In this document: in pieces, positions 18,040 to 27,420 of the stretch
Position numbering within the stretch: the first letter of the stretch is position 1
Layout: each line of letters opens with the position of its first letter
Origin: Mycolicibacterium chubuense
GTDB lineage: Bacteria > Actinomycetota > Actinomycetes > Mycobacteriales > Mycobacteriaceae
NCBI RefSeq assembly: GCF_001044255.1
Contig: NZ_JYNX01000037.1
Span: 62,247 to 110,079, forward strand
Direction of reading: 5' to 3'
DNA length: 47,833 bases
Program-made: the position numbers and the translations under genes
The notes under the pieces: generated by a model
Database searches by the model: none
The model's input: the letters and a program-made list of their open reading frames with translations, nothing else
What the model was told of the DNA's origin: nothing

Positions 18040-19574
18040 ACGGTGGGAGCGTCGGCACGACGATATTGACACGACGCACGTTCCTGGCGGCCACCCTCGC
18101 CGCCAGTACCGCCGCCATGGCCGCGTGCGGAAAGCCCACAAGTGTCAACCCGGCTACGGATCCGATCGCGGTCGCTGAAGCCGCGCGGCCCCACACCGGG
18201 CGCACCGTCACCGCGGCGTTGACACCTGGGCCGGCGGACATCGACCTGGGCGGACCCGTCGCCCGCACACTGGCGTACAACAACAGCGTTCCCGGACCGT
18301 TGATCCGCGCCGACGTCGGCGACGAACTGGCGATCAGCGTCACCAACGGTCTGGACCACCCGTCTTCGCTGCACTGGCATGGCATCGCGCTGCGCAACGA
18401 CATGGATGGCGCAACGCCGGCGACCCCGAACATCGACCCGTCATCGAACTTCACCTACCGGTTTTCCGCGCCTCATCCCGGTACCTACTGGGCGCACCCG
18501 CACACCGGCCTCGACGCCGACTACGGGCTCTACGCGCCGGTCATCATCGACGATCCGGCCGAGCCGGCACGCTACGACGCCGAGTGGATCGTGGTGCTCG
18601 ATGACTGGACCGACGGAATCGGTTCCAGCCCGCGGCAGCTCTACGAGGGGCTGCGTCCCGTCTCGGGGGCCGGCGGCCATTCGGGTGGCATGCCCGGTAT
18701 GCCCGGCATGAGCGGAACACCTGGAATGCCAGGGGTTCCCGGTGTCGGAGGCGTTGGCGCGAGCGCACTTCTCGGGGGCGACGCGGGTGACGTCAGCTAT
18801 CCGTTCTACCTAGCGAACGGTCGCATTGCGGCGGCACCGACCACTTTCACCGCTCGCCCTGGGCAGCGGATAAGGATGCGGATCATCAACGCCGGGTCCG
18901 ATACCGCTTTTCGGGTCGCGCTGGCCGGACATCGGATGACTGTCACCCATACCGACGGTTTCCCTGTGGTGCCGACCGAGGTGGACGCGCTGCTGATTGG
19001 CATGGGTGAGCGCTATGACGTGTTCATCACCACCGGTGACGGCGTGTTCCCCTTTGTCGCCTCGGCCGAAGGGAAGAACGCGCTCGCGCGAGCCCTACTG
19101 TCCACCGGCGCCGGTGCCGCACCCGATCCGACGTTCATGCCACCCGAACTGCAGCGCCGGGTCGGCACCGTCGGCGTGTTCACCGCCGCGCCCGAGGCGG
19201 TCTTGGATGTCACCAGGGCCGATGTCGCCCTGTCGGCCCGGCTTTCCGGTTCCATGGCGTCCTACGACTGGACGATCAACGGCAGACCGTTCGAAGACAC
19301 CGTCCCACTGACTGTGAGGCAAGGCCAGAAGGCGACGTTGACCTTCGCCAATACCACCATGATGTGGCATCCCATGCACCTGCACGGTCACACCTTTCAA
19401 GTGATCAAGCCGGACGGGACTCCGGGCCCACGCAAGGACACCGTCATAGTTCTGCCGATGCAGGAGCTGACGGTGGCGCTCGCCGCCGACAACCCGGGCG
19501 TCTGGATGATGCACTGCCACAACACCTATCACCAGGAAGCCGGCATGATGACGAGCCTGAACTACTCGCCCTAG
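18036..19574 (+). CDS. mmcO: Multicopper oxidase, lipoprotein (MmcO/CueO type)
   Basis: A 512-residue laccase-type oxidase that would oxidise Cu(I) to the less toxic Cu(II) outside the membrane. A twin-arginine signal (LTRRTFLAA, R13-R14) ends in a lipobox with Cys31 (MAAC), as in M. tuberculosis MmcO. Copper ligands are all visible: HWHG near residue 119, WAHPHTG near 161, HPMHLHGH near 447, and HCHNTYHQEAGM near 491, the type-1/trinuclear motif with axial Met. A Met/Gly-rich insert (repeated PGMPGM) is near residue 215. Start chosen at ATG 18,036, overlapping the upstream stop; the longer frame to 18,003 would displace the Tat motif. Confidence 0.95.
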   Translation: MNGGSVGTTILTRRTFLAATLAASTAAMAACGKPTSVNPATDPIAVAEAARPHTGRTVTAALTPGPADIDLGGPVARTLAYNNSVPGPLIRADVGDELAISVTNGLDHPSSLHWHGIALRNDMDGATPATPNIDPSSNFTYRFSAPHPGTYWAHPHTGLDADYGLYAPVIIDDPAEPARYDAEWIVVLDDWTDGIGSSPRQLYEGLRPVSGAGGHSGGMPGMPGMSGTPGMPGVPGVGGVGASALLGGDAGDVSYPFYLANGRIAAAPTTFTARPGQRIRMRIINAGSDTAFRVALAGHRMTVTHTDGFPVVPTEVDALLIGMGERYDVFITTGDGVFPFVASAEGKNALARALLSTGAGAAPDPTFMPPELQRRVGTVGVFTAAPEAVLDVTRADVALSARLSGSMASYDWTINGRPFEDTVPLTVRQGQKATLTFANTTMMWHPMHLHGHTFQVIKPDGTPGPRKDTVIVLPMQELTVALAADNPGVWMMHCHNTYHQEAGMMTSLNYSP

Positions 19575-19716
19575 CCCGGTGCCGCGCCCTTCGCACGGTC
19601 AGCGGCGATGAGGCCCAAAGACCTTGAAGCGCAGTGCTCTTGACTCTTTCGGGACGAGACGCAAACCGTAAGACTGTGGCCAATCGGCCACGGATACATC
19701 AAGAGGAGGAACGGTC

Positions 19717-19971
19717 ATGATGTTTTGGTACGACCACGACATGGGTTGGTGGGGATACGCGGGGATGGGCGTCGGGATGGTGCTGTTCTGGGGCTTGATC
19801 ATCGTCGGTGTCGTCGCTCTGATCAGATACACCACGGGCAGCTCACAAGCGCCACGCGGTGACGCGCCCACAGCCGAACAACTGCTAGCGGCGAGATTCG
19901 CCAGTGGCGAGATCGACGAAACGCAGTACCGCGAACGATTGGCGATACTGCGCGAGGCTGTGCGTCGATAA
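19717..19971 (+). CDS. SHOCT domain small membrane protein
   Basis: An 84-residue protein with an excellent ribosome site (AGAGGAGG, 8 bases upstream). The N-terminus is aromatic, Met- and His-containing (MMFWYDHDMGWWGYAGMG) and runs into one membrane helix (about 19-40). The C-terminal third is a SHOCT motif (AEQLLAARFASGEIDETQYR), a short helical hairpin often found at the end of small envelope proteins. It follows the oxidase by 142 bases and ends at a strong hairpin, so it likely closes this transcription unit. Its Met/His-rich start suits copper exposure. Confidence 0.88.
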   Translation: MMFWYDHDMGWWGYAGMGVGMVLFWGLIIVGVVALIRYTTGSSQAPRGDAPTAEQLLAARFASGEIDETQYRERLAILREAVRR

Positions 19972-19987
19972 CTGACGCCAGCGCCAA

Positions 19988-20018
19988 GCCCGCGGCGGGG
20001 GAGTTCCGCGCCGCGGGC
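19988..20018. terminator. Strong hairpin terminator
   Basis: A perfect 10-base stem, GCCCGCGGCG (19,988-19,997) with CGCCGCGGGC (20,009-20,018), and an 11-base loop. It lies just after the SHOCT gene and before the end of the convergent copA gene, so it may stop transcripts from both sides. No T-run follows, which is common for mycobacterial hairpins. Confidence 0.65.
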
Positions 20019-20051
20019 GTATTCGCTAAGCGTGAGGTGCCCAGCCTGGGG

Positions 20052-22400
20052 TTATGGTGCGGTGTGGGCCCTGCGGTACTCGTCGCCCCCTGGCTGCACT
20101 GTCGCAATGTGGACGTCTTCCGTCTGCCCAGGGGATGCGCTGCTGGTGAACCGGCGAAGTCGCAGGCTGTTGCTGACCACGAAGACCGAGCTGAAGGCCA
20201 TTGCGGCGCCGGCGATCAGCGGATTGAGTAGGCCCAGTGCCGCTAAGGGAAGTGCGGCGACGTTGTAGGCGAAGGCCCAGAACAGGTTTCCCTTGATGGT
20301 CCTCAGGGTTGACCGGGCCAATCGAATGGCGTCGGCGGCTGCGCGCAGATCACCACGTACCAGTGTCAGGTCGGATGCCTCGATGGCGACGTCGGATCCG
20401 GTGCCCATCGCCAGGCCCAGATCGGCCTGTACCAGTGCGGCGGCATCGTTGACGCCGTCGCCGACCATGGCGACGGTTCGCCCCTGCGCTTGCAGGCTTT
20501 TGATGGTGTCGACTTTGTCGGCAGGGAGGACTTCGGCGATCACGTCGTCGGGGTCGATGCCGACCTCTGCGGCGACGGCGAGGGCGGCGCGCCGATTGTC
20601 GCCGGTCAGCAGAAACGGACGCAGGCCGAGCTTGCGGAACTGGCCGATGGCGTCCGCGGAGGTGCCCTTCACCGTGTCGGCGACGACGATGACGCCGCGC
20701 ACCACCCCGTCCCAGGCCACCCATACCGGGGTGTGGCCCTGGGACTGAGCGTGTTCGGCGGCGGAGGTGAGGTCGTCAGGGGCTGTCAGCGACCAGTCGT
20801 CGGTAAGCCAGCTGAGCCGGCCAACCAGGACCGCATGGCCGGCGACGACGCCGCTGACGCCGTAGCCGTTGTGGTTGGAGAAGTCTTCGACCGCTGGCAG
20901 CGTGCCGCCGGCGGCTGCTGAGGCGGCGATCGCTTCCGCGATGGGGTGTTGAGACGCGCTCTCCAAGGCTCCCGCGAACTCGAGGAGCTCATCGGAGTTC
21001 TGCCCTGCGCCGGGATGCACCCCCATGAGACTCATGCGGCCGGTGGTGACGGTTCCGGTCTTGTCGAGCACGATGGTGTCGACTCGGCGGGTGGACTCGA
21101 GCACCTGCGGTCCCTTGATCAGGATGCCCAGTTGGGCGCCGCGGCCGGTGCCGACCATGAGGGCGGTGGGGGTGGCCAGGCCGAGCGCGCACGGGCAGGC
21201 GATGATCAGGACGGCGACTGCCGCGGTGAATGCGACTGTCGCTGAATGGCCGGTGAGCAGCCAGGCCGCCAGCGTTGCGACCGACAGCGCCAGGACGATG
21301 GGTACGAAGACCGCCGAGACCCGGTCGGCCAGGCGCTGTACCGATGCCTTGCCGTTCTGGGCGTCTTCGACCAGGCGCGCCATCTGCGCGAGTTGGGTGT
21401 CGGCGCCGATTCGGGTGGCGCGGACGAGCAGTCGGCCACCGGCGTTGACGGTGGCACCGGTGACGTGGTCGCCGGGGCGGACCTCGACGGGCACGGATTC
21501 CCCGGTGAGCATCGATGCGTCGACTGCCGACGAGCCGTCGGTCACGACCCCGTCGGTGGCGATCTTCTCACCCGGTCGCACCACAAATACGTCTCCGACG
21601 CTAAGTTCTGCTGTTGGAATGCGGATTTCGGTACCGTTGCGCACGACGGCGACGTCTTTGGCGCCCATGTCGAGCAGGGCCCGCAGCGCGGCACCGGATC
21701 GTGTCTTGGCGCGCGCCTCGAAGTAGCGGCCGGCCAGAATGAACACCGTCACCGCGGCGGCGACTTCGAGGTAGATGTGCTCGGTCTCGGAACCCGCGTC
21801 GGGTAGCAGACTGAAGGCCATCCTCATCCCCGGCATGCCGGCGTGTCCGATGAACAGCGCCCACAGTGACCACAGGTACGCGGCGCTGACGCCCAGTGAG
21901 ATCAGGGTGTCCATCGTGGCGGCGCGGTGGCGGGCGTTGGCCCACGCTGCGCGGTGAAACGGCAGGGCGCCCCACACCACGACGGGAGAGGCCAAGGTCA
22001 GCGCGAACCATTGCCAGTTGGTGAATTGCAGCGCGGGGATCATCGACATCGCGATCACGGGCACGGTCAGCACCAGGGAGATCAGCAATCGGCTCCGCAA
22101 GGAGTCGGCTTCGCCCGCGTCCGGGCCGGAATCGGTCGGGGCCGCGTCATTCGCCGCCGCGGGGGCGGTTGCGGTGTAGCCGGTCGCTTCCACCGCGGCG
22201 ATCAACACTGCCGGATCGACGGAGTTGGGGTAGTCCACCTTGGCCTTTTCGGTCGCGTAGTTGACGCTGGCCTCGACCCCATCGATTTTGTTCAGTTTCT
22301 TTTCGATCCGGGCTGCACATGATGCACAGGTCATCCCGCCGATCGACAACTCGATGCTGTGGGGTTGTTCGACACCGACGGTGTGATTCGGCAGGCTCAT
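20052..22400 (-). CDS. copA: Copper-transporting P1B-type ATPase (CopA/CtpA-CtpB type)
   Basis: A 782-residue Cu(I) export pump. The N-terminal HMA domain has [16 protein letters not shown] (CxxC near residue 24). A Pro/Ala-rich linker leads to eight predicted membrane helices. The core shows the actuator [10 protein letters not shown], the membrane site CPC at 402-404 ([11 protein letters not shown]), phosphorylation Asp446 ([11 protein letters not shown]), SQHPIAEAI and [10 protein letters not shown]. Start chosen at ATG 22,398-22,400, with AAAGGA upstream. It is the last gene of the csoR-copZ-copA operon, 38 bases after copZ, so CsoR derepression should induce it. It is much closer to canonical copper pumps than the CPD-type ATPase at 11,947. 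Confidence 0.95.
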   Translation of the reverse strand: MSLPNHTVGVEQPHSIELSIGGMTCASCAARIEKKLNKIDGVEASVNYATEKAKVDYPNSVDPAVLIAAVEATGYTATAPAAANDAAPTDSGPDAGEADSLRSRLLISLVLTVPVIAMSMIPALQFTNWQWFALTLASPVVVWGALPFHRAAWANARHRAATMDTLISLGVSAAYLWSLWALFIGHAGMPGMRMAFSLLPDAGSETEHIYLEVAAAVTVFILAGRYFEARAKTRSGAALRALLDMGAKDVAVVRNGTEIRIPTAELSVGDVFVVRPGEKIATDGVVTDGSSAVDASMLTGESVPVEVRPGDHVTGATVNAGGRLLVRATRIGADTQLAQMARLVEDAQNGKASVQRLADRVSAVFVPIVLALSVATLAAWLLTGHSATVAFTAAVAVLIIACPCALGLATPTALMVGTGRGAQLGILIKGPQVLESTRRVDTIVLDKTGTVTTGRMSLMGVHPGAGQNSDELLEFAGALESASQHPIAEAIAASAAAGGTLPAVEDFSNHNGYGVSGVVAGHAVLVGRLSWLTDDWSLTAPDDLTSAAEHAQSQGHTPVWVAWDGVVRGVIVVADTVKGTSADAIGQFRKLGLRPFLLTGDNRRAALAVAAEVGIDPDDVIAEVLPADKVDTIKSLQAQGRTVAMVGDGVNDAAALVQADLGLAMGTGSDVAIEASDLTLVRGDLRAAADAIRLARSTLRTIKGNLFWAFAYNVAALPLAALGLLNPLIAGAAMAFSSVFVVSNSLRLRRFTSSASPGQTEDVHIATVQPGGDEYRRAHTAP

Positions 22401-22438
22401 GCTCTGTCCTTTGGTTCGGGGTTCGCGCAAGGTGAGTG

Positions 22439-22681
22439 CTAGCGAGGTTGATCGGTGGATAGGCGGTAGTCGCCGGCCTCGTCGAGTGCGGTGGTGATCT
22501 GCTCGGTGGTCAGTGGTGGGTCGCTGGAAACCGTCACTGTGGATATGCCGCCGGCAACCAGATTGACATGAACGTCGGTGACACCGGTGAGTGCGCCGAG
22601 TTCTGCGCTCACCGCGGCGATGCAGTGGCTGCAGGTCATGCCGGTCACGGCGTAGGACTTGGTGGTTGTGGTCGTGCTCAT
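22439..22681 (-). CDS. copZ: CopZ-type copper chaperone (HMA domain)
   Basis: An 80-residue HMA protein with the Cu(I)-binding loop [13 protein letters not shown] (residues 12-24) that would deliver copper to CopA. Start chosen at ATG 22,681 because AAGGAGAA lies at the right distance. The frame is, however, open upstream to an ATG at 22,798 and would add 39 residues containing GCSCCAP, a second cysteine cluster; the intergenic part encoding it lies between csoR and copZ. Whether the extension is translated is uncertain. It is the middle gene of csoR-copZ-copA. Confidence 0.92.
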   Translation of the reverse strand: MSTTTTTKSYAVTGMTCSHCIAAVSAELGALTGVTDVHVNLVAGGISTVTVSSDPPLTTEQITTALDEAGDYRLSTDQPR

Positions 22682-22843
22682 GGCGTTCTCCTTGACCGAT
22701 GCTGGTGGGTGTGTGTCCGAGGACCTCGGTGCGCAGCAACTGCAGCCCGAGGCGGTGGGGGGAATCAGGGGCAGGGTGGCGGTGAGCTGTCGGGTCATTT
22801 CTGGCCACTTTCGCTTGCGGGATGGGCGGTTTCGGATGTGTGC

Positions 22844-23137
22844 TCAGGAACGGACGAGACGCGCGATTGCTGCCGAGGCTTCATCGATCTTCTGCTCGGC
22901 GATGTCGCCGCCCTGGTGGACTGCGTCACGGACGCAATGGGAAAGATGTTCGTCGAGAAGCGACAACGCCACCGACTCCAACGCTTTCGTTGCCGCCGAT
23001 ATCTGGGTGAGCACGTCAATGCAGTAGGCGTCCTCGTCGACCATGCGTGCAAGGCCGCGGACCTGCCCCTCAATTCTGCGCAGTCGCTTGAGATGTGCGT
23101 CCTTCGAGGCTGCATACCCGGGTGTCGCCGTATCCAT
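22844..23137 (-). CDS. csoR: CsoR-family copper-sensing repressor
   Basis: A 97-residue all-helical repressor (DUF156 family). The copper ligands Cys39, His64 and Cys68 are all present ([10 protein letters not shown], then [13 protein letters not shown]), as is the [13 protein letters not shown] helix 1 that contributes to DNA binding. These residues place it with the Cu(I)-responsive branch rather than the Ni or formaldehyde branches. Start chosen at ATG 23,135-23,137 with GGAGGAGG upstream. Two matching operators lie 16 bases upstream of the start, and copZ and copA follow, so it represses its own operon until Cu(I) binds. Confidence 0.95.
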   Translation of the reverse strand: MDTATPGYAASKDAHLKRLRRIEGQVRGLARMVDEDAYCIDVLTQISAATKALESVALSLLDEHLSHCVRDAVHQGGDIAEQKIDEASAAIARLVRS

Positions 23138-23152
23138 GACTCCTCCTCCGTG

Positions 23153-23196
23153 ATACCCCATAGGGGTATACAAAGCAATATACCCCTATGGGGTAT
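23153..23196. promoter_or_regulatory. Double CsoR operator
   Basis: Two palindromes of form ATACCCC-N3-GGGGTAT: ATACCCCATAGGGGTAT at 23,153-23,169 and ATACCCCTATGGGGTAT at 23,180-23,196, 27 bases apart start to start. They match the known style of CsoR operators (TACCCC/GGGGTA) and cover the csoR promoter. A third copy is at 44,659-44,675. Confidence 0.88.
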
Positions 23197-23364
23197 CAAT
23201 CTGTCAAGGGGCCAACGTCACCAGAAGTGCGACGGATACCTCAGCTGCATGACCGGGCTCGCCCGCGTGGGCGTCGAGGGTGTGCAATTCAGCGTGCCGA
23301 TTGGCCCTCCCGCGTGCGGCGCATGAGCCCGCCGCATGATCATCAAGCCGACCCGCCCCGTTGC

Positions 23365-23889
23365 TCATAGGTTCCCGCGCGGGTCGATTACTTTGGCCGC
23401 ACCTGATTCCATGTGATTCCTGAGCTGCCAGATGTTGGAGCCGACCATGTAGGTGTTGATCGCAGGATCTGGTGTGATCTTCAGGAAGCAGATTCGCGTT
23501 TCGCCGCGGCGGTAAGACTCTTCGTAAGCCTTGAGGATTCGGCGGCCGATCCAGAACTGGCGGAAGGCATCCCGCCCTTCGTCGTCAGTCCAGTCGAGGA
23601 TCTTCGCGAATCCGCTCAACTGGAGGGTTGCTGGTGGGAGGAACCACAGGAGCCGCCTCGGCAGCGGAACCACGAGCGAGACCCGCGGATGCCGCACGAC
23701 ATTGCGCGCCTTCTTCAGGTGCCGGCGGGTCATTACGAAGATGGAGATGGCACCGCCGAGCTCAGACACGCGGTAGTTGACTCCCGCTGAGCACGGTTTG
23801 CCCTCTTCGTCGGTCGTCGAAAGTACCGCAAACGTTTGCTTCCGTAGATGGCCGAGAACGACCTCGAACGTGACAGGGTGATTCTTCAC
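23365..23889 (-). CDS. Pyridoxamine 5'-phosphate oxidase/flavin-nucleotide-binding family protein
   Basis: A protein of about 174 residues from GTG 23,889. Its sequence LRKQTFAVLSTTDEEGKPCS, then AGVNYRVS, followed by IFVMTRRHLKKARNVVRHP and RVSLVVPLPRR is the split-barrel FMN-binding fold of PNPOx-like and F420-dependent reductase families. The C-terminal WQLRNHMESG is unusual in specific detail. Other start choices exist: a GTG at 23,997 would add about 36 residues of unlikely sequence. It follows the ABC operon by 118 bases on the same strand. Cofactor (FMN or F420) and substrate cannot be told by eye. Confidence 0.78.
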   Translation of the reverse strand: MKNHPVTFEVVLGHLRKQTFAVLSTTDEEGKPCSAGVNYRVSELGGAISIFVMTRRHLKKARNVVRHPRVSLVVPLPRRLLWFLPPATLQLSGFAKILDWTDDEGRDAFRQFWIGRRILKAYEESYRRGETRICFLKITPDPAINTYMVGSNIWQLRNHMESGAAKVIDPRGNL

Positions 23890-24007
23890 CTTGACGTCCG
23901 GTGGCTCGGTGACCGACGAAGGGCGGGGAGTCGTTGGAAAGAGCCCGTGGCGTGGACACCGGGGTGCATGCGCGGACGGGGTACCTGCCAGGCCCACTCC
24001 CGGAAGG

Positions 24008-24415
24008 TCACGACAGCACCGCCACCAGCGTCGCCACGATCCAGAGTGCCGCCGCAGCGGAGAGCAGCCACCGAAATGTCGAGTGCAGCGCGAAATTCAC
24101 CAACGCCATGACCCCAATCGACGATGCGCCGGCGACCGCCAGTACCGCCACTGCCGACGACTCGGCATTACGAACGTCAGTGGCTGCCAGGTAGATGGTG
24201 AGTGTCCCGGTAGCCACTGCGTATCCGCCAAGGACGATGAACACCAGACGCAGCCACTCACGCAGGCTCGGTAGGGCAGCATCGATCTCGCCCGTGGTGC
24301 GGCGTAGATAGCGCAAGTCCTCGGGCAGCAGTGCAGGCCGGGCCAACACAAAGAACCCCCCAACCCCGACGAGGATCGCGCCACCGACTCCGAACAGCCA
24401 TGCCGCGGCGATCAT
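24008..24415 (-). CDS. Four-helix membrane protein of the ABC operon
   Basis: A 135-residue membrane protein with hydrophobic helices at about residues 3-25, 57-82, 88-107 and 112-133. Between helices 1 and 2 is a polar loop (PEDLRYLRRTTGEIDAALPS). I do not recognise a family. Its ATG overlaps the stop of the permease gene (ATGA), so it is translationally coupled and may be an accessory subunit of the transporter. Confidence 0.8.
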   Translation of the reverse strand: MIAAAWLFGVGGAILVGVGGFFVLARPALLPEDLRYLRRTTGEIDAALPSLREWLRLVFIVLGGYAVATGTLTIYLAATDVRNAESSAVAVLAVAGASSIGVMALVNFALHSTFRWLLSAAAALWIVATLVAVLS

Positions 24416-25914
24416 CAGGTCAGCTTCCCGCCGCGGGTGAGGACAACTGAGGCCACGATCAATAGCCCACCCAGCCAGACGAACCCAGTTAGTAATGGCC
24501 AGGTTTCGTCGAAACGTGAGGTGAGACTGGTATCGAATAGCAACCGGGTCACGCCGTACCCGGGAAGAAACTGGGCCCACTCCTGAGGTACAGGGCGGAG
24601 CATCGGACTTTGGATGATTCCCAGATCGAGAAAAGGGATCAAAAATGCGACGAACACCCCCGCGACCTTGCCCAGCAGTGGCCCGATGACTACACCGATC
24701 AGGGCGTAGATTGCGGCGATCAGCAGGTTGGCAGCAATGTAGCCCGGCCACTGCCTGGCGTCGAAGACGGTCGCGGTAACCCCCATGGTGGCCGCCGTGA
24801 TGACGATGGCGGCTACGGCGACCACGCCCAAGCGGGCAGCCAGCACCACGCCAGTGCGGTAGCCGGCCAGCCGCAGGCGTCGGTCCCCGCCGGCAGCATC
24901 GACCACTACGAACATCCCAACCAGTGCAGCCAGCGCACCGATGCCGATCGGGGCCATCGCTCCGGCGTGTACCTCGGGAAACCAGAACGACTGGTTTGAA
25001 ACGGCGCCGTTCTCGGTGACCGACACCATTAGAGATCGCCCCGGCGTGGTCACCTTCGCCAGCAGCACGAACGCCGCCGGCACAATAACTAGCAGCACCA
25101 ACAGCACGCCGTTTCGCCGCAGATCGACCAGACCGAACCTCAGCGCAGTCGGTAACTGGCCGGCCGTGCGCTGACGCCGTCGCGCGGTGCGAGAACCCGC
25201 CGCCACCAACGCGCCGGCCACAGCAAGAGCGCCGAGCATCCAAACCGAGGCGAGGCCGAGATCGCCGAGCCGTCCAGCGTGGTGCGAGGGCGTGTCGACA
25301 GTCCACAACGTGACGAAGTGAGTGGGAAACCAGCGAGTGAACACGTAATCGCCGCCGCTGCCGGCAGGCCCGACGAACACGTCGATCATCCAGATCAACA
25401 AGATGATCACCGCACCGTTGACCGGATTGGCAACCGCTATCCCTACTAGCGCACCGATCGCCAGGTAGATGACCGAGAACATCAGCGTACCGACGATCAC
25501 CCGGACCGGATGGTCGATACCGACACGCACGGCCAACGCGGCGAGCGCCACTCCCGAGACGAGTCCCGCCATGAGCAGACCGGTGCCCGCCCGGGCAGCG
25601 AGCAACCGCGCCGCTGGTAAGCCGACCAGTTGCAACCGCTTGTCCGCGCGTCGCGCCGAGTGGATCTGGAAGTACATTGCGAGCCCCGACAGGAAGCCAG
25701 CTGCCCAGCCGGCGGTCGCCGTTTGGGTTGCGATGCCGGGTCGTCCCCGTAACAGTTCCATCGCGTCGGCGATCGAACCGGCCGCGACCAGCACGAACAC
25801 GAGCGGCACCAGGACCAGCATGATCAGGTTCACCGGGTTGCGAACATAGTCGGCGATGAAGCTGCGGGTCAGCAGCAGCGTCGGCCGCCACTGCTCATGG
25901 GCTGCGGTCGTCAC
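24415..25914 (-). CDS. ABC-2 type transporter permease
   Basis: A 499-residue membrane protein with about twelve hydrophobic helices arranged as two similar halves, each with an ABC-2 permease pattern: first half from residue 15 (PTLLLTRSFIADYVRNPVNL), second from about 255 (LPTALRFGLVDLRRNGVLLV). It is thus a fused homodimer-like permease. Start chosen at GTG 25,914, which overlaps the ATPase gene by 20 bases and has AGGGGG upstream; the open frame extends to 25,962. Exporters of this type move lipids, peptides or antibiotics; the substrate is not evident. Confidence 0.88.
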   Translation of the reverse strand: MTTAAHEQWRPTLLLTRSFIADYVRNPVNLIMLVLVPLVFVLVAAGSIADAMELLRGRPGIATQTATAGWAAGFLSGLAMYFQIHSARRADKRLQLVGLPAARLLAARAGTGLLMAGLVSGVALAALAVRVGIDHPVRVIVGTLMFSVIYLAIGALVGIAVANPVNGAVIILLIWMIDVFVGPAGSGGDYVFTRWFPTHFVTLWTVDTPSHHAGRLGDLGLASVWMLGALAVAGALVAAGSRTARRRQRTAGQLPTALRFGLVDLRRNGVLLVLLVIVPAAFVLLAKVTTPGRSLMVSVTENGAVSNQSFWFPEVHAGAMAPIGIGALAALVGMFVVVDAAGGDRRLRLAGYRTGVVLAARLGVVAVAAIVITAATMGVTATVFDARQWPGYIAANLLIAAIYALIGVVIGPLLGKVAGVFVAFLIPFLDLGIIQSPMLRPVPQEWAQFLPGYGVTRLLFDTSLTSRFDETWPLLTGFVWLGGLLIVASVVLTRGGKLT

Positions 25915-26626
25915 TGGGGACCCCCTGCCCTCCGTACTGTCCCTCGCATAGCCGCCCGTCACACAGCTTGACGATGCGATCGAAGCGGTGCTCGTCAGCG
26001 ACGAAGTGGCTAATGATCAGCACCGACCGTCCGTCGTCGCGACGACGGGCCATCAGATCCCAGAACTTCAGATAGGTGTCCCAATCGAAGCCGGCATAGG
26101 GCTCATCCAGCAGCAGCACTTGCGGGTCGGCCAGCATCGCCAATGTCAGGTTGAGCTTGGCCAGCGTGCCGCCCGACAACCGATCCGCCCGTGTGCCGGC
26201 GTATCGTTCAAATCTCAACGCCTCGTAAAGATCTCGGCGCGCGCGCCGTTCGGCCTCATGCGCCATACGGTAGGCGCGCGCGAACAGCTCAAGGTGCTCA
26301 TCACAGGTCAGGCGTTCATACACCACCGGCTGCTGCGGGCAATAGCCCAGCACGCCGGAGCGGACCACCGTGCCCGCGTCTGGGGCAAGCTCGCCAACCA
26401 AGATCTTCATGATCGTTGACTTGCCTGAGCCGTTCTCCCCAACAAGACCGACCACTTCGCCAGGCTGCAGCGTCAGGTCGACGCCGCGCAGCACCTGCTG
26501 GTGGTGCGAGATCGGCCAGGTGCCGCGGCGAAACGACTTCTCGATACCGCCGGCCGTTAACACCGCGGCGGCGGCCTCGACCACCGGCAGCTTCGTTATG
26601 GCGTCGGTCCCAGTGGTGTGATTCAT
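25895..26626 (-). CDS. ABC transporter ATP-binding protein
   Basis: A 243-residue ATPase subunit. Walker A is GENGSGKST at residues 63-71, the Q-loop follows near YCPQQP, the signature is degenerate (LSGGTLAKLNL), Walker B is VLLLDEPYAGFD and the switch His is in LIISHF. It pairs with the permease encoded immediately downstream. The start ATG overlaps the stop of the methyltransferase-like gene (26,623-26,626). The operon order is DUF2933 protein, methyltransferase-like protein, ATPase, permease, small membrane protein. Confidence 0.93.
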   Translation of the reverse strand: MNHTTGTDAITKLPVVEAAAAVLTAGGIEKSFRRGTWPISHHQQVLRGVDLTLQPGEVVGLVGENGSGKSTIMKILVGELAPDAGTVVRSGVLGYCPQQPVVYERLTCDEHLELFARAYRMAHEAERRARRDLYEALRFERYAGTRADRLSGGTLAKLNLTLAMLADPQVLLLDEPYAGFDWDTYLKFWDLMARRRDDGRSVLIISHFVADEHRFDRIVKLCDGRLCEGQYGGQGVPSDDRSP

Positions 26627-27384
26627 GACCGACCTCCTCCGTGGGAGCCGTCGGTGCTGGGCGGTGGCGAGGCGCCGGTGGGCAGGGGCGGCGGTGTCGG
26701 GCGATGCCAGGCGGTGCGGCTGTCACCGGAGTGAGCGGTTTCCGGCACGGTTTGGGGACGAGATCGCACGTGCGGCAGGAATGCCGGAGTGCGTGCCGTG
26801 TACGCGTTCCATGCGGGGCCGAATTGGTCCGCCGCGTCGCGTTCTTCGCTGCGCGCCAGCCGCGCGTAGACGTAAACCAGCACTGGGAACATCATCAGTG
26901 TGGGAATCGTCGGCCACTGCAGCAAGAAGCCGAGCATGACTAGTAGGAAGCCGTCGTATTGCGGGTGACGTACCCAGGCATACGGGCCGGTTGTGGCGAG
27001 TCGATCGGCTTGGGCGGCCGCATGCAAGTGTCGCCAGGCGACCGCGATCAGCCAGAAACCGCCACCGATCGCCGCGTAGCTGGCCAGATGAAAGGGGCTC
27101 AGGTGCGGGTCGCCGGTCCAGCCGATGAGGTCGTTCCACAGGTGCCCGCCGGCGTGGGTGTCACGTAGGAGCGGGAAGCGCGATCCCAGCCAGCCGCCGA
27201 GCAGGTACACGGTCAACGGGACGCCGTACATCTCGGTGAACAACGCCACCAAGAACGCGGTGTAGCCGCCCATCGCCCGCCAATCTCGATGCGTTCTCGG
27301 ACGAAAGAAGCTCAGCCCAAAAGCCATGAACAACAACGTGTTCACGATCACCAGCGGCCATAATCCGTAGGCTGCATCTGCCAT
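26623..27384 (-). CDS. Isoprenylcysteine carboxyl methyltransferase-like (ICMT/PEMT) membrane protein
   Basis: A 253-residue polytopic protein with five or six hydrophobic helices and the conserved SAM-binding pattern of this superfamily near residues 140-200: LATTGPYAWVRHPQYDGFLL, then a helix and ERDAADQFGPAWNAYTARTPAF, equivalent to the RHP...EE...Y motif. The last 50 residues are Pro/Ser/His-rich. Start taken at ATG 27,384 with AGAAGG upstream. Such proteins occur often beside copper and mercury genes in actinobacteria; the methyl acceptor is unknown. It overlaps the ATPase gene by four bases. Confidence 0.85.
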   Translation of the reverse strand: MADAAYGLWPLVIVNTLLFMAFGLSFFRPRTHRDWRAMGGYTAFLVALFTEMYGVPLTVYLLGGWLGSRFPLLRDTHAGGHLWNDLIGWTGDPHLSPFHLASYAAIGGGFWLIAVAWRHLHAAAQADRLATTGPYAWVRHPQYDGFLLVMLGFLLQWPTIPTLMMFPVLVYVYARLARSEERDAADQFGPAWNAYTARTPAFLPHVRSRPQTVPETAHSGDSRTAWHRPTPPPLPTGASPPPSTDGSHGGGRS

Positions 27385-27420
27385 CGTCAAGACCTTCTGA
27401 TCGGTGATGGACGTGGAGGT

